A stretch of 64,000 bases of DNA, taken from positions 141,499 to 205,498 of the forward strand of contig BQMF02000625.1 of the NCBI GenBank assembly GCA_027922465.2, given 5' to 3'. Of the stretch, positions 1 through 12,200 are shown one piece after another (the stretch's first letter is position 1; the number at the start of each line of letters is the position of its first letter). The notes beneath the pieces are model-generated. The model worked only from the letters and a program-made list of their open reading frames with translations, searched no databases and was not told where the DNA came from. The position numbers and the translations under genes are program-made. The stretch comes from Turritopsis dohrnii. Its lineage: Eukaryota > Cnidaria > Hydrozoa > Anthoathecata > Oceaniidae.

Positions 1-94
1 AATGTGAGACATACACATAAATAGTTTTGCTCAGCTTCAATTTTAGTTGAAAATGTGATTTATTTTTTTTCATTTCTGTGCTAAATAATTTTAG

Positions 95-232
95 GTCGTG
101 GGATTTTACTTCAGCTGGCTAATTCCGATTCCTGGAGATTAAGCGATTTAATGAAATATGCTTTGGAAGCTGGATTCAATTTTGTGCATTACAAAACTTC
201 AACTGCCATACATGTCAGTGTGATTCCAGATG
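95..232 (+). other. C-terminal end of Hedge (Hedgehog N) domain
   Basis: This first visible exon encodes the pattern ALEAGFNFVHY followed by a short HVSV strand. It matches the end of the Hedgehog signalling domain, where a conserved EAGFDWVYYES-type segment precedes a histidine-containing strand. It lies directly upstream of the vWA exons in the same reading phase. The rest of the Hedge domain and the signal peptide must lie left of position 1. Confidence 0.85.
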
Positions 233-3200
233 GTAAGACGTAAGAAGAGGTTACAACAAAGCCTTTTTCTTTTTTCTTTTTTTCCATTTTTGAAATTCGC
301 TTTGCTATAGTTTTGACTGTGATACGTCTTTCCTTATAGTTTGCCAAACCAAACTGGACTTGGCAGTGATTGTTGATACTTCTGGCAGTGTGGGTATCCA
401 TAACTTTCGAAAGATTCAAACTTTTCTGAAAAAATTGGTAGATTTCTTCAACATAGGCAGAGATGAGACCCATATGGCTTTGATATCTTACTCTTATCAG
501 GTGAATTCTTGAGTTGTTAAAGAAAAATATTACTAGTGTCTCGTTATCGTCTGATGATTCAGCATTTAACAATGTGTCCATTTCATCATTATGTTTATAA
601 AAGGTCTTTCTAATCATAGGTGAGAGTTGAATTTCCACTCAATCGATTTTACGATAAATGGCAACTCAAGCAAAGAATTGACCGCATGTGGTATCAAGGT
701 TCAAACACAGCCACAGGTGATGCCTTACGGACACTAGTAGTTCAAACATTCACACAAGGTCATGGGATGCGTCCTGACAAATCTATACCAAAGGTATATA
801 TATAATGAGTTTTGAATTAATGTATTTGGATTCATCAATTTAACTAAGGCTGTTACATCAAAGTACTTTATATTCATATTGTACTTTATATTTTCTATTT
901 TGTTAGATTGGAATTTTAATGACTGATGGTCGGTCCAATGGTGGCTACAATGTATACCGAGCAGCAAATGAAGTTAAAAACAGTGGTATCAATATGTTTG
1001 TGGTTGGTATTACAAATAAGTAAGAAAATACATGTTATACACCTGCATTTGTTTTTAAGAACCATTTTGGTTGACATTAGTGAGATAAGCATGATTTTGC
1101 TTAAGGAGATTTCTTGATTTTTCTACAGATATTTCATTTAAGTGTTTATGTTCTGTTAATCCATATTCTGTTCTTTAGTCCTCGTCTCTCAGAAATCAAT
1201 GCTATAGCAAGTAAACCAATAAATGAGCACTACATTAAAATTGAGAGGTTCACAGATTTATCAAGCTTTGTTGACCAAATAAGTACCGTGTCTTGTGATG
1301 GTATGGCAATTTTTTTAAACAGTAAGAAATTGCCTTATTGATAGATGCTTAGCATTTTATTGGTTTGTTTTAACTACTTTTAGAGGGTGCACAAATCTCC
1401 AAATGTGAAAATGCTGAGACGATTGTTGAAGGTGGTTCATTTAAGTATTTCAGAGTTGAAATCACAAGTAGTGTAAACATCGAAGTGGAAGACAGACAAG
1501 GTCAGTTTACCCAAGACTGTTTGGCATTTTATTTCATGTTTATGTGTCTGATCCGAAATTTCGAACATGTGGAAGAAAACTAGAGATCTATTGTATCTGT
1601 CTTACATTACAGGCAAGAGCTTTCTGTACACATCATTGACCCAAAAAAATCCTGGACCTTTGTCATTCGGCGATGCCACACTGAAGAAAAATGAAGGTCC
1701 TGTATCTCCGCGTACAATTCCTATTGATAACTCTTCAGGAGCTAAAAAGGTAAGCTTTTAGTCTGGATTATTTAATTTTCACAACCTGTTTAAATACTTA
1801 TTTTGGGTTTTATGTGTTTTGCTTTAGATCGTTTACATTTCAGTCCAAGGCCAACACGAAAATAACAAGTTTCGTCTAAATATCTGGGATTCGCTATTCC
1901 CTCAGGATAGTGTCACTGCTAAAGTCGATGAAAATACCGCTGCTGGTCAACTTGTGACAACTGTGAGAACAAAACCTAATGCTTACGGAGTGTACGTCAA
2001 ATGATTTTATATGATGGTCTTTATCTCAATCCTTCTAAGGAAAAGCTTTTGAGGAAACCACTAACACACTTTTTTTTAAAATACAGGTTTAAATACTATA
2101 TCAAAGATGGCAATCAGCTTGGTCATTTTGTTTTGGACGGAAACAGTGGACAAGTAAGAACAACTAGAAAGCTTGATAGAGAGCTGGCACCTATGTATCA
2201 GTTGAGTATTGTTGCACAAGATCAAAGGGAGAATTGTCATAAAGGTTTAATGGTTCTCCATATCAAAGTGAATGACAAAAATGATAACAAACCAAAGTTT
2301 GAGAAAGATGTTTACCAGGCCTCCGTTCGCGAAGATGCTGCTCCAAACCAGTATGTAATACAGGTACGTGAGAGGTTTATGTGTGTGGTATAAATGAGGA
2401 TCAACTAGATTTTTTGTAACTTAATAAAAGGGAACTTTCAGTCTCCCTTTGTGCTTGATGACAGTGGAGAAATCTATAATCAAAGTTATTTGAAGCTTAC
2501 TGTAAAAGATATGAGGTTTAATGCTGTAAATTATTATGAAAGTTGCCTTTAGCTTTAATTGTGCCTTAAATGTGTGTTAGAACTATATAGTTACTGTAAT
2601 GAAGCAACCAATGGACCATAAGATGGCCACAACTAATGATGAAATCTGATCTAAAAGATTATGAGAATAGACTTAAAGAGTTATAAGTTTAAATGAAAAT
2701 GATTGCTGAATGAAAAATTATGTTTTTATCCAAGACTTTATATGTTTAGGTAAGAGCAACTGACCCTGATGATGGACCAAATGCTGAATTAAGATATGAA
2801 ATATCTGGCCCAATTAATGACAAGAATGTTTTTTCCATTGATGCCAAGTCTGGAGTGATCAAAACGGCTAAACCATTGGATTTTGAAACAAAAAACCTTT
2901 ATGTGTTGAACCTTCGTGTCCGGGACTCTGTAAAACAACCTCAATATGGATATGCGACCTTGAGGGTCAAAGTAGAAGATATAAACGAAGCACCAAAGTT
3001 TATTGAGCCACCATGCATTCTGACAAAGACTTGTTTGTTTACAGTTTATGAAAACGAGAATGTTGGCACACGTATTGGTAATATTGTGAAGGCAGTTGAT
3101 CCTGACACGAAAACTGTGTGTGATCTGAAATTCGACATTACTTCCCTGGACGCGAAATATTTTACAATAGGTAAAACATCAGGAATCATCACAACTAAGC

Positions 3201-6200
3201 AACGTCTCGATCGTGAACAAAAGGAAATCTATTCATTGGATATCAGAGTATCAGATTGTGGTAATCCTCCCCTGTCAAAAACAAGAAATGTTAAAGTCAA
3301 AGCTCTGGACCGAAATGATAATCACCCCTTGTTTCCATATGCCTCATACAAAGTAACCATTCCTGAAAGCCAAAGTATAAATTCTAATGTTTTAAAAGTA
3401 ACAGCTACAGGTATGTGAGGTTTGGTTTTTTTGGTTTCATTTTGTTATTGATTTTTCTTGGAAAAGTATGAAAGAATTGATAAGATGTATGTTTTTTATT
3501 TATTGTTTCAGATGCCGATATAGGAAGTAATCAACAAATTGAGTTTTCCATCACTAAGAGTGATGCTGTTGGAACATTTTCTATCGTTAAAAGTACTGGT
3601 CAAATACGTTTGATGAAATCACTGGATCGAGAAACAAAAGCAAAACATTTTATTGAAGTAACTGCAAAAGATAAAGGCAACCCATCGTTAAGTACTCCCG
3701 TGGCCGTTGAGATTACTGTAGGAGATGTGAATGATAACAAACCAGTTTTTACTGGAGTGAAACAACATCAAGTTGTTGAAAATGTGGGAAAAGGGACACC
3801 TGTCTTCACTGTTACAGCAACAGATCGAGATGAAGGTAAGGCAATGACACAACCATATGTTTTTTGTTGCAAAGTATTCTCAATCAATAAAGTTATTCAA
3901 ATAATAACCGTTTTCTTTAGGTCTAAATAAGAAGATCAGATTCAGCATAATTGGCGGGAATCAAAACAATGCTTTTAAAATTTATGATTCCGGACGCATT
4001 GAAACAGCGGGTAACATCGACCGAGAAAAAATAGAGTTTTACAATCTCGAGATTAATGCAAGAGATCTTGGTACTCCATCCTTATCTTCAAGACAAACCT
4101 ATCGCATTCAAGTTATCGATATGAATGACAATGCTCCAATCTTTTCCCGTCCAGTTTATAAAGTCAGCATGAAGGAAAATACTCCAGTAACTTCTAATGT
4201 ACAAAAGGTAGTAAAATAATATCCAATATGGTATCTAAAGCACCGTTATCCACTGTCCTTCATATGATTCTTATGAATTCAATGATTCTTTTAGGTTGAA
4301 GCAAGTGACAAAGACATTGGAAAAAATGCTGAAATAGAATTTGAAATTGCTGACGGGAATGTTGACAACACCTTTAAAATCAATACTATTCAAAGTGGTA
4401 ACGAATACAGTGCCATGATAACATTGCAGAAAGCACTTAAGTTTGGAATAAGAAATTTTTATCGACTTAAAGTCATGGCAAAAGATAAGGGTACTCCTTC
4501 ACTCGCAAGCTATGTTAATGTCGAAGTTACAGTCCAAGGTAAAGTTAAATATCTTGCTTGTTGTTATTGATTATGTATGTGATTTATTGTAAACCTATTA
4601 ATCTCTGTTTATAGATACCAATGATTTCAAACCGAAGTTCAGCTTGACCAACTATGTTGCGAGGTTAAACGAAAATGTCAAGACAAACACGAAAGTGGTC
4701 AAAGTTACAGCAACAGATGATGATAGTGGTCCAAGTGGGGAGATAGTATATTCCATCAGCGCGCAACCAGCTGGAAATACTTTTTATATAAATTCTAAAA
4801 CAGGTTTGTGGTACTTTTTATTGTTACTGAGATGGTCTGGAAACAACAATCCATAAGTAATCTAATCTTTGAATATCAATAACGTATTTGTAGGAGAAAT
4901 ATTTACGAGAGGCTCAATCGATTATGAAAAGCAGATGCGGTATCTACTAACGGTTCAGGCGAAGGACAAGGGAGTGGCAGTTAAATATGCTACGTGTACA
5001 GTTACTATCAACATTGTCGATTTGAATGATAACACACCAGAATTCAATGGTGCATCAGCCACAGTTGCTGAAGATAAAGGTGCTGGTGAATTTGTGACAA
5101 AACTTCATGCAGACGATCGCGACAGTGGTGATAATGGTCGTGTTGTATTTGCCATCGCTAACCAAAATGTTCCATTCCGTGTTGCCTCTGATGGCACGGT
5201 GACAGTCTCAAAAGCTTTAGACAGAGAAAAGAAGGATTATTATGAATTCAATGTGATCGCCAGTGACAAAGGTTCACCAAAAAGATCGAAAGCCTCCTCA
5301 GTCAAGATAAGAATTGGTGATGTCAACGATAATGATCCAGTGTTTGAGAAAAACCCATACAAATGTAGTCTTTATGAGAATGCACCGAAAAACTCCCATG
5401 TGTGTAATGTTAAAGCTAATGATGCTGATCTCGGAGAAAATGCAAGAGTCACCTATAGTCTGCTTAGAACACACACTGACACATTCAGTATTGATGCGGT
5501 ATTTACAATTATTTTTTTTTTATGCTTATGCCAAGAATTTCTGTGGGAAACTGAAAAATGGATTTACCCAAATGTTATCGTTTTGTTTAGAACACCGGCC
5601 AGATAACTTCGTTAAAAAGTATTGATCGGGAACGCACGGCTAAATTTATGTTAACAGTCAAAGCCAATGACCATGGTGATTTATCAAGAGGTAGGGGCTA
5701 ATTCATTCTCACCAGAACGTGTATATTGTAAAAGAACTTCTAGAATTGTCTTTGTGACTATTATAAAGTGTTTTAGAAGTTACCATCAACGTTCTCCCCA
5801 TTTGATACAAAGTGATTTAGCCAGTACAATAATTTTAATCGTTATTTTAGACTCTCAGGTAACAGTAGAAGTGGAAATCAAAGATGAAAACGATAACACA
5901 CCAGTGCTGAATCAAAGGAAATATGCATACTCAATCCAAGAAGAAATCAATGAGAAAATATTTGGTGATATATCTGCAACAGATCAAGATGCTGGCACTA
6001 ACGCAGAAGTATTGTTTACCATTTTAGGAGGCCATATTTTTGCTGGTCAGAAAAGGTAAAATCAAAGTCTTGTGTTAACAACAGCCATTTGATTTAAATG
6101 ATGCGTAATTTGTTACCCTGTATCTGGGAATTGTCTGATACACATTTATGATGATCTTCTGGTTTTAGGTTCTACGTAGTGCAACCTGCACGCCAAAACA

Positions 6201-9200
6201 AAATGCAGTTGAAAGCTGTAAAACTTGATCGAGAAGACCGTGCGAAATACACGCTTACTATCAGAGCACAAGACAAAGGTCGGCCATCACTGTCGACAAC
6301 AGCTGTGGTGGAGGTGACGGTTACCGATATAAATGACAACAATCCGGTTTTATCTGATACTGTCTATCGTGCAACAGTGAAGGAGAGTGTAGCTGTGAAC
6401 ACATACGTTTTAACGGTAAGTCCAACGAAACTCTGTGAGTTTGTCACCAATTAATAGTTCTGTGTTGGGTAGCATGAACTGTTAAAGGATATTTAAACAG
6501 ATCATTAAAGTTAGAGTGTGACTTCGTTGTTCCTTTAAACATGTTTTTAATGAGCTTTACGCAACTACCCTACTACGAGGAATTAAATGTTTATGTTTTA
6601 TTCAATTTCACTCCTCCCAAGCCCGTCTTTCATTTATTTCATTCACTTCATTAGCACTTACTTAAATGAACTTTTAAGAACAGTGCACTCACTTTCTCAA
6701 TTTTCAGGACTTAAATTTAATTTCTAATAACCTTAGTCTGTGTGTGTAGTGGTGTCTGTTCTCTTCTTTATTGATTTATATCGTTTTATTCTTGTCGGTT
6801 ATTCTTTAATCGCGTAATGTAAAAAATTAAAATATATTATGTATTAGTTCGACTGCTTTCAATAAATTCTATTTCAGGAGACTTTCATTCATTTTACATT
6901 ACACATTTCCTGTTAAGCCACTGTCGCTTTATTCCTCGTAGGTGTCAGCAACCGATCGTGACGTAGGTCCGAATGCTCAAATCTCCTGTAAGTTAACTGG
7001 AGGCAGCAATATGAATCATTTTAAGTTAGATGCATCGACTGGTGTTTTAACGACGGCCGTCAAACTTGACTATGAAACGATTAATAACTACAGTTTCGAT
7101 CTTGTCGCTACAGATAATGGAGTATCTGTTAAAAACAAAGACACTGCTAAGGTGAACAAGAGTTTTTTTACACATCTAGAATTTCATCTATGTTGGACCT
7201 ATTAATTCTACGTTTGAGTTGAATTATTATTATTATCATTTTTGTAGATCATTATTACAGTTGAGAATGTCGATGACAATGCTCCCGAATTTGAAAAAAT
7301 CAAGGAAGTGAACTTGTATGAAGATGTCGGCATCAACCATCCTGTCGTGCAGTTCAAGGCAAGCGATAAGGATCATTCGAAAATCACTTACAAAATTACT
7401 GGTGGAAACAACGAGGACAGATTTCAAGTATCTTCAACAACAGGTAACCCAGTAGGCGAATTTGTTGAAAAATCACTGCGAAGGAGTGCATTTCTATAGA
7501 AATATGCACACTATTTCGATGAAACGAAATCAACTGTGACGTCATTTAAGTCTAGATAGATTGAGTTTACAAAAGATACTTAACTATTTCTCAATCATTA
7601 GGCTTGATGACCTTAAAGAATCGACTTGACCGCGAAAAGGTGGAATTCTACAATCTAACTGTCGAGGCTAGAGATAGCGCTAACTCAGTCTATGTCTACC
7701 TACCCGTTAATGTTCTTGATGTAAACGATAACAAGCCGAAATTTTCGAAGCTTTCGTATGCCGGTCAAATCAACGAAGATGCACAGTCTGGAACTTTTGC
7801 AATTGATGCTAATGACGGTATGTGCTTTCATTTTAAAACGTTAAAATTAATTTCATACCCAATTGATTATTAGATCTCCCAGGTATTAAGTTACGGCCTT
7901 CAGAGAAGTGACATCCTTATAGTCTTCCATCGAGTAAATGTTGTATGTTGTCGAGTTATATGGTGTGTTGTCGAGTATTATTGTCTGCCGTCGAGTGAGA
8001 GGGTATTTTGGAAGTTGTTTAAGTCAGAAAGGCTAACCGTACATGCATCTTCTGTTTCCTGTATTGCAGCTATCTTGACAGTTCACGCCACTGACGCTGA
8101 TAAAGGTTCGAACGCGGAAATTGTCTACTCAATCATTGGAGGGAATAAAAATGACGCCTTTGCTATTGCAGGCGATTCCGGTCAGTATTTTCTCAAAAAA
8201 TCTATTAGCGTCAAAGTAGATCTTATTTCAGTTTTTTGATTTCCGAGTTTTATTCTTTTTTTATTGATAGGTGAAATTCGTGCAGTGAAGAAATTAGATC
8301 GCGAGAATATCGCGTCATACGTGTTACGTGTCGCCGCGACTGACAAAGGTAAACCGAGTTTGCGTTCGGACGTAGACGTAACCATCAAAGTTTTGGATCT
8401 AAACGACAACAAGCCAGAATTTGAAAAATCTGCTTATACGGTAAACATTGCCGAAAATACCGGATCAGGCGCAAAGCTTGTTTTGATAAAAGCGACTGAT
8501 GCCGATGAAGGCGAAAATGCGAGAGTATCGTATCGAATTACGGTGAATTCCAAAAACGCTTTTACGATCGATCAAAGCACTGGTCAAATCACAACGGCTG
8601 TTAATCTAGACCGAGAAGATAATGAAAGTCATACGATTACTGTGGAGGCGTATGACCACGGTGCTAAACCGCTGTCCAACACAGCAACCGTCACCATCAA
8701 CGTGTTAGATATGAATGACAACAAACCAGTGATCACGTCACCAGACCTCATTAAGGCCGTCAACGAGAGTGTGAAGACTGGGAGCATGGTAGCGAAAGTG
8801 TCGGCTCGTGATGACGACGCTGGTACGAATGCAAAGCTGACTTACTCCATCTGGAGCAAAGGCGATTTTTTCAGCATATCTTCCGATAAGGGGGAAATAG
8901 TTTTGAGCAAGACTTTAGATCGTGAGGCCAAGGATAACCATGACGTTCACGTGACTGTTTCCGATGGAGGTTCGCCAACACTGTTCGTCAAAAGGATCTA
9001 TAATATCAAAGTAGCTGATGCTAATGACAACGCCCCGAAATTTAAAACTGATCGTTATCAAGGTGGGTGCATGCACGTAATACCCTTCACCCTTATTACC
9101 ACCAGGAAAAAAAATCTATGATGTTTTAGTGAGTGTGTACAAGTTAATCTTTCAGAAATGACTGCATTCAAAAAAAAAAAGAAATAAAAGGCTTCCTTTA

Positions 9201-12200
9201 TTGATATATAATATATTTAGTCAATGTATTTTTCGCAGCCAAATTCGCCATGTTGTCAACCTTGATATAGCTCAATGACGAATGCTTTTCTCTGATACAT
9301 ACCCTGTGGGCAAATTTGTTGAAAAATCACTGCCAATTTCTATAGAAACATACACCCTATTTCAATAAAAATGCTCTTCAACGCAGAGACCTTTTGATGT
9401 TTTTTTCGTCGGGGATGTTCAACAAAACGTTTTCGTAAGAGTTGTTCAAAATCTCGATTTATTTTGACATTAGGATCTGTGCCGGAGAACAAAGAAGGAC
9501 GAACAAAGGTTCTCACAGTTAATGCTACCGATGCTGACATCAACGAAAACGCGGCTATATCATACTCAATCGTTGACAACAAAGGATTTTTCGAGTTGGA
9601 TGCAAGCACTGGTGATCTGTACATCGTCAAGAAAGCTGATTACGAAACGAAGGCGTGGTTCTTATTGTCAATACGTGCCAGTGATTGGCTACATAGTACC
9701 GACGTTCCATGCAATGTGTCCATTGACAATCTCAACGACAATTATCCTATATTCACGTCAAATCTGTATTCCAACAGCGTCAAAGAAAACAGTGACCGTG
9801 GCCTTTCCGTATTGAAAGTGAAAGCTAACGACAAGGATCCCTTCGGAGATTTGGAATATGTTATCAGTTCCAACGTTCCTTTCGATATCGACAGTAGAAG
9901 TGGTTTGATTTCGGTCGCCGGCAATTTGGATTACGAAGCACAAACGAAGTATTCTTTCAACGTGACAGCGTTTGACCAAGGCAATCCAAAGCTATCAGGT
10001 GAAAGCACTGTCGAAGTGAATTTGATGGATGAAAACGATAACAGGCCTCAGTTTCATAACTACACCACGACCATAAACGTCATGGAAAACCAACCGGTTG
10101 ACACAGTAGTGTTCTTGTTGACCGCTACTGATCGAGACAGCGGTATCAATAAAGATGTCAGATACTTTGATAAGAGAAGCGGTGGAAAGTACAGCAGCGA
10201 TTTCAGTGTACACCTGCGAAGCGGTGAAGTGACAACTAAGCGCTCCTTTGACAGGGAGAAGGAAGACTCGCTAACTTTCACCTACTACGCAGCAGACAGA
10301 GGTTTACCATCTTTGAGATCGAAAGATTATCTCTTGACCGTGAACATTTTGGATGAGAATGATAACTCTCCTGTCTGGAATAAACATATCTATCGAGCAA
10401 GTATTAAAGAACACTCGAAGAAAGGCACGCCCATCATTAGCGTCTTAGCAACGGACGCTGACCAAGGTGATAATGGGAAAGTGAACTACACCGTGATGGG
10501 AAATACGAAGTTTGGAATCACGGAACAAGGTTAGTATGCGCAAAAGATTTACATTTTTTACGTCTATATGGAATATTACATAACTTTCTGAAAGTTTTCA
10601 GAATTTTTTTGTTGCTCGGTGAACGCGAGTTTAGAAGAGTATGCGCATGCGCACAAGGGTCGCAGAGAATATTCGCGGAAATCTACCATTGAGATATTTC
10701 ATCATTGATATGTTGAAACATCGAATTGTAAAAAAGGTTTCTTTCAAAAAAGTTTTGTCATTATTTTGCTATCTGATGAATGTATAACATGTAACTCAGA
10801 GTTCTAGAAATTATTTAATTTTTTCTTATGGCCTATGTTCTTATAGTCTGAACGCTTTCGTTAACTTTGTGTTTTTCGTCTAGGAATCGTGTATGTCAAT
10901 GGCGATCTTGATCGAGAGAAGAAAGATAACTACACACTAACACTTGTCGCGTCAGACAACGGTGTTCCCAGCCGACAGTCGGAAGTAAAGCTTCATGTGA
11001 AGATACTCGACATTAACGACAACGCGCCCGTCATAGATCCGTCAACTTTGAAAGGTACGCCAGTTGTTTGCTGTGTGGTCCTTGGAAAATGACGTCAGAA
11101 AACATTCTTGTTAAAAACACGATACGATACCATTCAATTTGATATTTGATTTTTTATCTTCTGATTTCTTTATAGCTGAAGTAGTGGAAAATAAGCCTGG
11201 TAACCATGAACTAGTCAAGGTGAAAGCTACGGATGCCGATCTTGGAAAAAACGCCGAAATTGAGTTTTCAATGAACAACAACGACCTTTTCGCTATCGAT
11301 TCGATTACGGGCGTATTAAAGACGTTACGCCCACTTGACCGCGAAGAAAAGGACTTGTACGAATTAACAATCACCGCCCATGATAAGGGAACGCCATCTT
11401 TAAGCTCGTCAGCCATTTTGAAAGTCCGTGTTTTAGATGTTGACGACAATTGCCCAGTATTCGAATCGTTATTATACACAGCTACCATCGAAGAGAACGC
11501 ACCCCGCGGTACGTTTGTCGTGAAAGTGAACGCCACAGATAAAGATATCGGGGAGAATGCTGCGTTGGATTACGGGATATATCAGAGTAACGGCCGAGGT
11601 GCTTTTAATATTGATCCCGATACCGGCATCATTACTGTGGTCGGTCACGTCGATTTGGAATATACCGAGAAGTACGAGTTACTCGTTCGAGCTGGTTCTT
11701 TGTTATGTGGGAAGAAAGTAAATGGTACCAACGTAGGAGAGGGCGGAAAACCGGTGACGTTTAACTACACCCTCACCCGTGTCGAAATAACCGTGACCGA
11801 TGTTAATGACAATAAGCCTGTGTTCCAAAACAGCAAAGATAAGATAAGATATAACAGTCTAGCTATCGTAAATATCACCAAGCTAGTGGCAACTGACAAG
11901 GATTTGGGACCTGGTGGTCAGGTGGGTTTTTGGGGATTATATCTTCCTTACTTTTTAGAAACTTAATCATTCATTATTTTTCACCAGAGCTGTTTTTATT
12001 CCCTTGAATGTTCTGTCTTCTCAAATCGATGCATCCCAAATCATCTTTTCCCAGTGGGCGAAATCTTCAAAAAGTCGCTGCGATGAAGAACATTTTTGTT
12101 GAAACACAGTGTACATTTCTATAGAAATGTCTTCCGTCGCAGAGATTTTTCAACAAATTGCCCACTAGGTTTATGTCAAACGAATCTCCTGTAAACATCC

